64,000 bases of DNA from APNM01 sp040361335 (GTDB taxonomy: Bacteria > Pseudomonadota > Gammaproteobacteria > Nevskiales > Salinisphaeraceae), in NCBI RefSeq assembly GCF_040361335.1, contig NZ_APNM01000005.1:62001-126000 (forward strand). The letters are read 5' to 3'. The notes beneath the pieces are model-generated. The model saw only the letters and a program-made list of their open reading frames with translations, had not been told where the DNA came from and ran no database searches. How positions within the stretch are numbered: the first letter of the stretch is position 1; every line of letters begins with the position of its first letter. Positions 9,801-18,222 of the stretch are shown here, in pieces. A program made the translations under genes and the position numbers.

Positions 9801-10153
9801 ACCAACACAACCAGGCCGTCCACGCCGCCCTCCGGCCAATCGAAGCGGAAGGCGCCATTGCCGAGCCCTCGACCGACCTGGAGTATCTCTACGTCACCGA
9901 ACAGGTCCGAGGCGGGCGTCTCGCCGTCCCCGAGCGCGAACGCATTGGCCTGTCCGCCATTGCCCAGCCGCACCAGCAGTGCCTCGGCCTGCTCGGTATC
10001 GCTCTCGCTACCGCCCGGCTGCACCGCGACAGAGAAACTGTCGACGGTATTCCCGCCGCCACCACTGTCACTGCCGCCGCCACCGCCTCCTCCACAGGCG
10101 GCCAGCGACAAGAGCACGCAAACGAACAGGAACGACCGTATCGGCTTAGGCAT
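6824..10153 (-). CDS. Large TPR-like lipoprotein with C-terminal Asp-rich calcium-type repeats
   Basis: The 1109-residue product has a textbook lipoprotein signal: a hydrophobic stretch, the lipobox LAAC with Cys20, then a glycine/serine tether. The long middle part is rich in alanine, leucine and paired helices resembling degenerate tetratricopeptide units. The last 50 residues hold two DxDxDG motifs (DTDDDGLPD and DIDDDGVD) like thrombospondin type-3 calcium loops, and the protein ends in Trp. It should be anchored in the outer membrane or periplasmic face. I do not recognise a named family. It heads the operon with the TonB receptor and di-haem protein and may be an accessory or substrate of either. 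A GGGGAGGGGG Shine-Dalgarno precedes the ATG. Confidence 0.88.
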   Translation of the reverse strand: MPKPIRSFLFVCVLLSLAACGGGGGGGSDSGGGGNTVDSFSVAVQPGGSESDTEQAEALLVRLGNGGQANAFALGDGETPASDLFGDVEILQVGRGLGNGAFRFDWPEGGVDGLVVLVRQVRDGRFTVGSTVEFYAPLSLYDVDGEETVTVNPLTTLALLRAGSADAGAVRTALDTVMAAFGVESPDDPRAALPILAALSLVEYFPDWPSRLAANVGGFESELQALDPESVPESFRGEFELRRDVALAVFEAGNTLSVEAFTAAVNEIEFARRAALILDRAGTTYADGYLDRLADAVIDALGGASAGGGQGAGNILRYVINEYRLGDDLADAGADVPVAIRGDSVIPELAARGSAIPVSVPLLEGELLGLDSDRRRQYYLQTELAPSAFVSELFAEVTDANVTDQAQAALAESAARHGRPDEARFLADTQIFGTAAQATAFRNAGDRLAEIGDETHASEFFYRALELYEGLIATKGITNLSQDDIIFLQYLIGDAGRGFVRLGDSAGAERAAEPLDTFIEQEGSGAFNSAVSRALVSLSNLAGDLVEQAAAANLQDTTLNAAAESAVDRLVEVTDSVELYVSGNSRSCSEYYSDGEVQYLVRGIQYRSAVRYYEQLDLKDKAVAVVTQRLPELRNTDYESCRLETYFDDFVVSLTRLGATDTADQLIASMVDDDYRDDAISAAELASATVARDAGEIEEAVNIVMTEITGSDRPIEIMAQLLYYNSLAGNRGIAGYLVDRGEYAQAKIALDAAYDYYRGAEFADYADSVDSDQAINTWLIFSGSRIAELYAKAGYEAEADQVLAELESVVADKLSQNASRRSHARRYMGLTYMYTGRGDQARSTLAEARSQALTLPLGEEARVDALWHLVDAYLELGGDYQDGFLETVADARAAAAALCCEGVGSGDLAEAREDRADWLVDIAGDYVEAVYRLRERLWRAQVDGQPVATIRERLRRVESEAVDLMAEATDAVFEVPTASARVTDLTILLAAMTHLDLRDDIREVLVRVTSVPDRNELQVEVAHADLGVSPYSERSDFPVYALQNLFPPRSLLERGPVPASVDTDDDGLPDFYDPVDADPAAFGLALDTDIDDDGVDAGADYYPLDAQRW

Positions 10154-10208
10154 TGCCCCCTCCCCAATTTTCGGCGGAAAAACGAACGACCAATCAATAC
10201 CGCTCGAA

Positions 10209-10236
10209 AGTATATATTAATGATAATAATTCGCAA
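10209..10236 (-). promoter_or_regulatory. Sigma70-like promoter with overlapping Fur-box match
   Basis: Reading the minus strand, TTGCGA (10236-10231) and TATACT (10214-10209) are 16 bases apart, about 55 bases upstream of the lipoprotein ATG. Bases 10221-10235 read tgataat-a-attcgca on the plus strand, matching 12 of 14 positions of the 7-1-7 Fur consensus TGATAAT-n-ATTATCA. The site covers the -35/spacer region, where a bound repressor would block RNA polymerase. This suggests iron-repressed expression of the lipoprotein/TonB/di-haem operon. AT-rich DNA is rare in this window, which makes the match stand out. Confidence 0.6.
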
Positions 10237-10447
10237 CTGCATGCGTATCGGAGAATCGTGCCTGGATCCATGGGGAGAACGAGGACGGGCACGGGCCGCC
10301 CTACCGGCGGGGGAATGGCCGGCGACAGCGATGCGGGCCATCAGGCGGGGCGTCGGCCTTGGGTACGGTCAAAGGGGACGGGCACGAGGGGACACGCCGG
10401 ACGCCCGGTGGGGCGCCGGCGAAGTCGAATGGTCGGTGGCGCCCCGC

Positions 10448-11740
<1,293 letters not shown>

Positions 11741-11742
11741 CG

Positions 11743-12942
11743 CTATTCGCTGTCCTTCCGATCCGCGACCGGCCGGCAACGCCATTCGCCGGTCTCGTGA
11801 ACCAATTCCTCGTCGCAGCCGGCCCCGGCCGCGTCCAGTCCGTCGCCCGGCAGGCCGGTGACCACCCGCCGGCCCTCGGCCCGCAGGCGGCGGATCGCCG
11901 CGAGCAGGTCCGGATCGTCCTCGGCGGGCGCGAACACCGCCCGGAACGGCGGCCGCGCCGGCGGCTCGCCGATCGTGGCGAGCAGATTGAGATCGGCCGA
12001 AAAGCCGGTCGCCGCCCGGGCCCGGCCGAAGGCCGCGCCGACGTTGTCGTAGCGGCCGCCGCGCGCCAGCTCGCGGCCGTGCCCCGGCGCGAAGGCCGCG
12101 AATACCATGCCGGTCTTGTATCGGTAGCCGCGCAGTTCGGCGAGATCGATATACAACGGCACGTCCGGATAGTGCCGCGCCAGGCGCCGGCTCATGTCGC
12201 GCAACTCGGCCAGTGCCCGCTCGATCCCGGGATCGACGCCGGCCAGCGCCGCGGCGTCGTCCAGAACGGCGGCGTCGCCGTTGAGGTCGATCAGGGTCTC
12301 GAACCAACCCCCGGCGCCGGCCGGCAAACGGCCCTGGTCGATCATGGCACGCAGGTCCGGGCGGGACTTGCGCTGCATCACGTCGAACAGCTCGGCCTCG
12401 GTATCGCCGCCGATATCGGCGCGCGCCACCAGGGCCCGATAGACCGCGACATGGCCGAGGTCGAGATAGGCGTCCTCGATACCCATGGCCTGGAGGCTCT
12501 CGAGCATCAGGGAGATCACTTCCAGATCGGCGTCGGGGCCGGTGTGCCCGAACAGTTCCACCCCGATCTGCAGGGGCGAACGCGAGCCTCCCGGCTCCTC
12601 GGGGCGCGTGCGCAGCACGCTGCCGATGTAGCAGTAGCGCGCCGGGCCCTCCGCGGGCAGGCGGTGGGCGTCGATACGGGCGGCCTGGGTGGTCATATCC
12701 GAACGCACGCCCATCATCCGGCCCGAGAGCTGGTCGGTGAGCTTGAAGGTCTGCAGGTCCAGGTTGTGCCCGGCGCCCGTGAGCAGCGAGTCCAGATACT
12801 CGATCAGCGGCGGCCGGATCAGGTCGAACCCCCAGCGCCAGTAGAGCTCCAGCAGCCGGTGCCGGGCCGCCTCGAGCCGCCATGATTCCGGCGGCAGAAC
12901 TTCCTGGACGCCCTCGGGCAGCAACCAGCGATTGGATGTCAT
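11743..12942 (-). CDS. hisZ: ATP phosphoribosyltransferase regulatory subunit
   Basis: HisZ is a paralogue of histidyl-tRNA synthetase that lacks aminoacylation activity and forms an octamer with short HisG, giving histidine feedback control of the first step of histidine synthesis. The 399-residue protein starts with the class II synthetase-like LLPEGVQEVLPPES motif and keeps the RSDMTTQAARI and RGGRYDN core elements. The clean ATG at 12942 gives the normal N-terminus. Its position directly upstream of purA and downstream of hflC is seen in pseudomonads and several Chromatiales. It predicts that the genome's HisG is the short form. Confidence 0.95.
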   Translation of the reverse strand: MTSNRWLLPEGVQEVLPPESWRLEAARHRLLELYWRWGFDLIRPPLIEYLDSLLTGAGHNLDLQTFKLTDQLSGRMMGVRSDMTTQAARIDAHRLPAEGPARYCYIGSVLRTRPEEPGGSRSPLQIGVELFGHTGPDADLEVISLMLESLQAMGIEDAYLDLGHVAVYRALVARADIGGDTEAELFDVMQRKSRPDLRAMIDQGRLPAGAGGWFETLIDLNGDAAVLDDAAALAGVDPGIERALAELRDMSRRLARHYPDVPLYIDLAELRGYRYKTGMVFAAFAPGHGRELARGGRYDNVGAAFGRARAATGFSADLNLLATIGEPPARPPFRAVFAPAEDDPDLLAAIRRLRAEGRRVVTGLPGDGLDAAGAGCDEELVHETGEWRCRPVADRKDSE

Positions 12943-12970
12943 GGCCGTCTGTCGTTCGTGGATGTGTGCG

Positions 12971-13159
12971 TCAGCCGCGGAACAGTTGCAGCAGGATCAC
13001 GCCGGTGCCGATCAGCACGGCACCGAACACCCGCAGGCTGCGTCCGTCCACGGTCGAGACCCGCAGCATCATGCGCCGCCAGCGCTCGGGCGCCAGGAAC
13101 GGCATCAGCCCTTCCACCACCATCACCAGCGCCAGCGCCCGCATCAGATCGTCCCACAT
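12971..13159 (-). CDS. DUF2065 (YjeT-type) small membrane protein
   Basis: This 62-residue protein has two hydrophobic segments (about residues 5-22 and 42-60) separated by a short basic loop with RRMMLRVS, the usual DUF2065 pattern. The E. coli relative yjeT also sits between hflC and purA, so length, topology and location agree. Its function is unknown; the conserved position suggests a link to the HflKC membrane complex, but that is inference. It ends about 28 bases before hisZ and starts 16 bases after hflC. Confidence 0.88.
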   Translation of the reverse strand: MWDDLMRALALVMVVEGLMPFLAPERWRRMMLRVSTVDGRSLRVFGAVLIGTGVILLQLFRG

Positions 13160-13175
13160 GGGCGGCGACGGGGAG

Positions 13176-14042
13176 TCAGCGCCCGGCCGGCGGGTTGAAG
13201 TGCTCGAACAGCTCGCCCTCCGGCTCCAGGATCAGGATGTCGTTGTCGCCGAGAGTATCCCGGTACAGCTCCAGCCCCCGGTAGAACGAGTAGAACGAGG
13301 TGTCCTCGCCGTAGGCGTCGGCATAGATCGCGGCCGCCCGGGCATCGCCCTCGCCCCGTATCTGCTGGGCCTCGCGGTAGGCATTGGCGAGAATGATGGT
13401 CTGCTCGCGCTCGGCGTCGGCGCGGATCTCGTTGGCCGCGGCGTCGCCCTGGGCGCGCAGGGTCCGGATGACTTCCTGACGCTCGGAACGCATGCGCTCG
13501 TACACGGACTCGGTCACCGGGTCCGGCAAGTCCAGGCGCATGATGCGCACGTCCACGATCTCGATGCCCAGTTCCTTCGCATCCTGGTTCGCCTGAACCT
13601 GGACCGCGGCGACGATCTCGTTGCGGTCATCGTCGATGGCGCGCCGGATGGTGCGCTTGGAGAACTCGGCCAGCAGATCGTTCTCCACGATCTCCGTCAG
13701 CAGGCTGCGGGCGCGGGCCTCGCTCCCCTGGTTCGAGAGATAGAAGTCCACGGTATCCATCACCCGCCACTTGACGAAGAAATCGACGGTGAGGTTCTTG
13801 TTCTCCGAGGTCAGGACACGCTCGATGTCCTCGGTCAAGGTGAGGATGCGGCGATCGAAGCGGCGCACTTCCTGGATGATCGGCACCTTGAAGTGCAGGC
13901 CGGGCTCATAGTTCTGACCGACGATCTCGCCCAGCTCGACCACCACCACGCGCTCGCGCACATCCACGGTGAACACGCTGTCGAGCGCCAGGTAGATGGC
14001 GATCACGGCGACGACGATTGCGGTTATCTGTTTGCCAGTCAT
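13176..14042 (-). CDS. hflC: HflC, SPFH-domain modulator of FtsH protease
   Basis: HflC pairs with HflK to form a large membrane-anchored cage that encloses and regulates FtsH. The 288-residue protein has one N-terminal transmembrane helix (about residues 5-22) followed by a prohibitin/SPFH domain, and the late segment EIRADAEREQTIILANAY typical of HflC. I chose the ATG at 14042, two bases after the hflK stop; a TTG at 14048 would overlap hflK. The hflK-hflC order is the universal one. Confidence 0.96.
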   Translation of the reverse strand: MTGKQITAIVVAVIAIYLALDSVFTVDVRERVVVVELGEIVGQNYEPGLHFKVPIIQEVRRFDRRILTLTEDIERVLTSENKNLTVDFFVKWRVMDTVDFYLSNQGSEARARSLLTEIVENDLLAEFSKRTIRRAIDDDRNEIVAAVQVQANQDAKELGIEIVDVRIMRLDLPDPVTESVYERMRSERQEVIRTLRAQGDAAANEIRADAEREQTIILANAYREAQQIRGEGDARAAAIYADAYGEDTSFYSFYRGLELYRDTLGDNDILILEPEGELFEHFNPPAGR

Positions 14043-14044
14043 GA

Positions 14045-15364
14045 TCAACGATCCCGGCTACGGAGACGCTCGGCCGCGGAGGACCCGGAGCCCGATCCCG
14101 AGGACGGCATGTTCTCGGGTCGCATGATGCGCGGCGAGTTGTCGCCGCTACCGCTCTTGCCCGACGAGGCGGACGTTTTGCCGCCGGTCAGCTCCTGCAG
14201 GGGCAGATAGAACAGCGGCGACCCTTTGTCCTGGTCGAACAGCACGACGCCGGTGCGGCGCAGGACCTCGTTCATGGTCTCCAGATACAGCCGCTTGCGC
14301 GTGACCTCGGGCGCCCGGCTGTATTCGGAAAGGAGCTGGGTGAAACGCTCGGTCTCACCGCTGGCGCGCGCGATCTTGCGTTCCCGGTAGCCGCGGGCCT
14401 CCAGAACGAGGGCCTTGGCCTCGCCCTGCGCCTGCTCGACGATCTCGCGGGCATAGGCACGAGCGATGTTCTTCTTGCGCTCCTCCTCCTCGCGCGCCTT
14501 GATGGCTTCCTCGAAGGCGCCCTGGACCGGCTCCGGCGGCTGTGAGTACTGCACGTTGACCGCGGTGATGCGCATGCCGGATTCGTACTCGTCGAGGGTG
14601 AACTGGAGAATCTTGCGGATATTCTCCGGCAGCAGCGCCCGCGAACGGTCATCAATGCGCGGATACGATTCCTGCTGCGCCTCGATCTCCTTGACCAGTT
14701 CCTCGCGAACCGAGCCCAACGGATCCTCGCTCTCCTCGGTCTCTTTCGATTCCTTGAGATCCAGCTTCTCGATCGCCTCGTCCTCGAGCTCGTCGACGCG
14801 GACGCCCTCCTGTATCACCTGGTTCATGCCGCTGGTGCCCACGATCTCGCGCACCGCGCTCTTGAGCACCTGGGCCACGGTCTCGTCGGGATTGCGCAGG
14901 TTGAACAGGTAATTGTGGGCGTCGTCCACGCGGTACTGCACGGCCACGCGCACATCCACCAGGTTTTCGTCCCGGGTCAGCATCACCTCGCTGTTGGAGG
15001 CCGAGCGAACCTGCTGGATATCGACCTTGATGACCTTGTCGACCGGGTACGGCATGTGCCAGTGCCAGCCCGGCCCGAATGTGTCGTGATAGGCGCCGAA
15101 ACGCAGGACCACGCCCTGCTCGCCCGGCTGCACCACGTAAAAGCCGGTGAGTAGCCAGATCACGGCGATGATCGGGATCGCGAACAGGAACAGCTTGGGA
15201 TCGGGACCGCCGGGACCGCCGGCGCCGGGACCGCCGCCGCCGCGCCGGCCGCCGAAGCGGTCGCGAAGACGACGCCAGACCTCGTCCAGGTCGGGCGGAC
15301 CGTCGCCCTTGTTGTTGTTCCCGCCCCAGGGATCCTTGCCCTTGCCGGGCTCGTTCCAGGCCAT
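14045..15364 (-). CDS. hflK: HflK, SPFH-domain modulator of FtsH protease
   Basis: HflK is the larger partner of HflC in the periplasm-facing HflKC cage around FtsH. The protein starts MAWNEPGKGKDPWG, the well-conserved HflK N-terminus, so the ATG at 15364 is preferred over an in-frame start 69 bases upstream. A glycine/proline-rich cytoplasmic tail is followed by one transmembrane helix (about residues 65-85) and the SPFH domain. A serine/glycine-rich tail ends the 439-residue chain. The Glu/Lys-rich coiled segment in the middle is normal for the family. It directly precedes hflC. Confidence 0.96.
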   Translation of the reverse strand: MAWNEPGKGKDPWGGNNNKGDGPPDLDEVWRRLRDRFGGRRGGGGPGAGGPGGPDPKLFLFAIPIIAVIWLLTGFYVVQPGEQGVVLRFGAYHDTFGPGWHWHMPYPVDKVIKVDIQQVRSASNSEVMLTRDENLVDVRVAVQYRVDDAHNYLFNLRNPDETVAQVLKSAVREIVGTSGMNQVIQEGVRVDELEDEAIEKLDLKESKETEESEDPLGSVREELVKEIEAQQESYPRIDDRSRALLPENIRKILQFTLDEYESGMRITAVNVQYSQPPEPVQGAFEEAIKAREEEERKKNIARAYAREIVEQAQGEAKALVLEARGYRERKIARASGETERFTQLLSEYSRAPEVTRKRLYLETMNEVLRRTGVVLFDQDKGSPLFYLPLQELTGGKTSASSGKSGSGDNSPRIMRPENMPSSGSGSGSSAAERLRSRDR

Positions 15365-15482
15365 AAGGTGTCGCACGAATAGTGGAGAAGCCGCGATTCT
15401 AGCTGGCGCCCCGTCCCCTGTCGAACTCGTCAACGCCGGTACGGGCGGGGGCCGGAAACCCGGAAGGAAACCGGCCGATGCC

Positions 15483-16793
15483 TCACGTCAGGCAGACTTG
15501 TTCCGGCTCGCGGTTCAGGAGCCGCTCCGGGGCGATGCCCTCCTGGCGGCACACCCGATCCAGGTCGCCGCGCGGCAGGGCGACCGAGAGCAGGCACTCG
15601 CCCTTGTCGGTATAGCGTTCGTCGCGCACGGCGCCCAGCTCGAACAGCCGCGCCCGCAGCCGGCCGGCGCCTATCGGCAGCACCAACTCGCCCTGAACCG
15701 TGTCCGGATAGCAGACCTCGGCCAGGGCCGCCTGCAGCTCGTCCAGGCCGGCGCCGGTGGCGGCCGACACCCAGGCACGCACCACGCGGCCGTCGTCGTC
15801 GCGCTCGATACCGGGCGCCCCGCCCTCCAGGGCGTCGATCTTGTTGAACACCTCGATCTGGGGCACGTCCTCCGCGCCGATCTGCGCCAGCACCGAGTTG
15901 ACCTCTTCGGCGTGCTCGCGCCGCTCCGGGTCGGCGGCGTCGATCACGTGCAGCAGCACGTGCGCGCTCCGGGTCTCCTCCAGGGTGGCGTTGAAAGCCG
16001 CCACGAGGTCCGGCGGCAGGTCGCGGATGAAACCGACGGTATCGGCCAGGATCACCGGCTCGCCCACGTCCAGCGACAGGCGGCGCAAGGTCGGGTCCAG
16101 GGTCGCGAAGAGCTGGTCGGCGGCATAGATGCCGGCGCCGGTCAGACGATTGAACAGGGTGGACTTGCCGGCGTTGGTATAGCCGACCAGCGAGATCGTC
16201 GGCACTTCGGCCTTGCGTCGTGCCGAACGACCCTGCTCGCGCCGCGCCCGTACCTTCTCCAGGCGCTGCTTGAGGTTCTTGATGCGTTCGCCCAGCAGCC
16301 GGCGGTCGGTCTCGAGCTGCGTCTCGCCGGGACCGCGCAGGCCGATGCCACCCTTCTGCCGCTCGAGGTGGGACCAGCCGCGGACCAGTCGCGTGGACAG
16401 GTGGCGGAGCTGCGCCAGCTCGACCTGGAGCTTACCCTCGTGGGAACGCGCGCGGCGGGCGAAGATATCCAGGATCAGGCCGGCGCGGTCCAGCACCCGG
16501 CACTTGAGCAGACGCTCCAGGTTGCGCTCCTGGCTGGGGCTCAGGCCGTGATTGAAAACCACCAGTTCGGCGCCGAGTTCGGCCACCGTCTCGGCGATCT
16601 CGGCGGCCTTGCCGGCACCGGCGAAATAGCGCGGATCGGGCGTGTCGCGGCGTCCGTGCACGGTGGCGAGCACGTCGGCGCCGGCCGACGCGACCAACTC
16701 GCGAAACTCGATATCGGCCTGCTCGAACTCCTCGATGCCGAACTGGAGATGGACCAGGACGGCCCGCTGGCCGGTGGCCGGGCGTTCAAACAA
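15483..16793 (-). CDS. hflX: HflX ribosome-associated GTPase
   Basis: HflX binds the 50S subunit and splits stalled or hibernating ribosomes. The 436-residue protein has the N-terminal HflX domain (GAGKAAEI, NHGLSPSQERNLE), the linker GPGETQLETDRR, and a GTPase domain with G1 GYTNAGKSTLFN, G3 DTVGFI and G4 NKID. The start is a TTG at 16793 after a GGGGA element; no ATG gives the conserved N-terminus. It follows hfq by 14 bases, the standard hfq-hflX pairing. Confidence 0.96.
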   Translation of the reverse strand: MFERPATGQRAVLVHLQFGIEEFEQADIEFRELVASAGADVLATVHGRRDTPDPRYFAGAGKAAEIAETVAELGAELVVFNHGLSPSQERNLERLLKCRVLDRAGLILDIFARRARSHEGKLQVELAQLRHLSTRLVRGWSHLERQKGGIGLRGPGETQLETDRRLLGERIKNLKQRLEKVRARREQGRSARRKAEVPTISLVGYTNAGKSTLFNRLTGAGIYAADQLFATLDPTLRRLSLDVGEPVILADTVGFIRDLPPDLVAAFNATLEETRSAHVLLHVIDAADPERREHAEEVNSVLAQIGAEDVPQIEVFNKIDALEGGAPGIERDDDGRVVRAWVSAATGAGLDELQAALAEVCYPDTVQGELVLPIGAGRLRARLFELGAVRDERYTDKGECLLSVALPRGDLDRVCRQEGIAPERLLNREPEQVCLT

Positions 16794-16807
16794 GGGGCGT
16801 TCCCCTG

Positions 16808-17071
16808 TCAGGCATTGCCGACGTTGTCGTCTCCGTCCCCATTCATCTCCGAGGTGACTGCGGACTTGACGTTGCGCGCGGGCACGATCGTGGAAATCGC
16901 GTGCTTGTACACCATCTGGCTCACGGCATTGCGCAACAGGACCACGAATTGGTCAAAGGATTCGATCTGGCCCTGCAGCTTGATGCCGTTGACCAAATAG
17001 ATCGAGACCGGTACGCGTTCCTTGCGTAAGGCATTGAGGAAAGGTTCTTGTAATGTCTGGCCCTTTGCCAT
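16808..17071 (-). CDS. hfq: RNA chaperone Hfq
   Basis: Hfq forms a hexameric Sm-like ring that pairs small RNAs with mRNAs. The 87-residue chain begins MAKGQTLQEPFLNALRKERV, contains the Sm1 segment (VSIYLVNGIKLQGQIESFDQ) and the Sm2 motif YKHAISTIVPAR, then a short acidic tail. Length and motifs match gammaproteobacterial Hfq closely. It lies between miaA and hflX as in E. coli. Confidence 0.98.
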   Translation of the reverse strand: MAKGQTLQEPFLNALRKERVPVSIYLVNGIKLQGQIESFDQFVVLLRNAVSQMVYKHAISTIVPARNVKSAVTSEMNGDGDDNVGNA

Positions 17072-17131
17072 CGGGATCGTCTCCGTTGGGTTGCTCTGGC
17101 GAACGCCGTTGTAATCTGAATCTCTGCCGGA

Positions 17132-18106
17132 TTATGGTAGCACGCCATGCTGCGGTGCCACCTGGATCGCCACCTCGCGCAGGACGCGCTCGCGGCATCC
17201 GGGATCGTCGCTGTCGAACCAGCGGACACCGCGTTCGCGCCGCAGCCAGGTCAGTTGCCGTTTGGCGAGCTGGCGGCTGGCGTAAACGCCCCGATCGCGC
17301 GCCTCGGCCCACGACAGCGTCCCGTCGAGATGCTGCCAGAGCTGGCGGTAGCCCACGGCGCGCAGCGCGGGCGTGTCCAGCGTGAGATCGGGGCGGGCGT
17401 GCAGCTTTTCAACCTCCCCCAGGAAACCCGCCGCCAGCATGGCGTCGAAGCGGGTTTCGATACGCTCGTGCAGCCGTGACCGGGCCGACGGTGCCACCGC
17501 CAGCTCGACCAGCGGCCATTCGGGTCCGCTCTCCGTGCGCCGTGCGTACCAGTGGCTGGGCGGCTGCCCGGTCAATTCCAGGATCTCCAGGGCCCGCTGG
17601 ATGCGCTGGGCGTCGTTGGGGTGGATGCGTGCCGCCGTATCGGGATCCCGGCTCGCCAGACGCGCGTGCAGCGCCTGCCAGCCGTGCCTGTCGGCCTCCG
17701 CCGTCAACGCCTCGCGCACTCCGGCGTCGGCGGGGGGCAACGGACTCAAACCGCGCGTCAAGGCCCGGAAGTAGAGCATGGTGCCGCCCACCAGCAGCGG
17801 CATACGCCCGGCCGCCCGGATCGCCCGGATCTCGCGTGCCGCGTCCGCGGCGAACTCGGCCGCCGAATAGGCATCGGCGGGGTCGCGGATATCGATCAAG
17901 CGGTGCGGCGCCCGCGCCAGCGTCGCCGCGTCGGGCTTGGCGGTGCCGATGTCCATGCCCCGGTACACCATCGCCGAGTCCACCGAGACGATGTCGCAGG
18001 GCAGCCGCTCGACCAGGTGCACCGCCAGATCGGTCTTGCCGGAGGCGGTGGGGCCCATGAGGTGGACAACCGGGCCCACATGCTCCTGGTTCGTTGCGGA
18101 GACCAT
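17132..18106 (-). CDS. miaA: tRNA dimethylallyltransferase
   Basis: MiaA adds a dimethylallyl group to N6 of A37 in tRNAs that read codons starting with U. The P-loop GPTASGKT is at about residues 18-25, followed by the VDSAMVYRGMDIGTAKP motif that binds the substrates, and RAVGYRQLW near the middle. The length of 324 residues is usual. It sits between mutL and hfq in the conserved block, but is separated from mutL by an intergenic hairpin element, which may lower read-through from mutL. Confidence 0.97.
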   Translation of the reverse strand: MVSATNQEHVGPVVHLMGPTASGKTDLAVHLVERLPCDIVSVDSAMVYRGMDIGTAKPDAATLARAPHRLIDIRDPADAYSAAEFAADAAREIRAIRAAGRMPLLVGGTMLYFRALTRGLSPLPPADAGVREALTAEADRHGWQALHARLASRDPDTAARIHPNDAQRIQRALEILELTGQPPSHWYARRTESGPEWPLVELAVAPSARSRLHERIETRFDAMLAAGFLGEVEKLHARPDLTLDTPALRAVGYRQLWQHLDGTLSWAEARDRGVYASRQLAKRQLTWLRRERGVRWFDSDDPGCRERVLREVAIQVAPQHGVLP

Positions 18107-18131
18107 GGCCTACACCGCAGCCGGAGAAATG

Positions 18132-18219
18132 GGAAAACGGAAAACGGGAAACGGAAAACGCGGGAAGAAGGCAGACGACCTCCCCTCTTTCGTTTCCCGT
18201 TTCCCGTTTTCCGTTTCCC
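18132..18219. repeat. Intergenic inverted repeat, GGGAAACGG-word family
   Basis: Two 29-base arms (18132-18160 and 18191-18219) are reverse complements at 27 of 29 positions with a 30-base loop. Each arm reiterates short words such as GGAAAACGG and GGGAAACGG. The element fills the gap between mutL and miaA and ends 3 bases before the mutL stop codon. As RNA it would form a strong hairpin. A second member of the same word family lies at 42845-42963 between valS and fxsA. Confidence 0.9.
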
Positions 18220-18222
18220 GTC

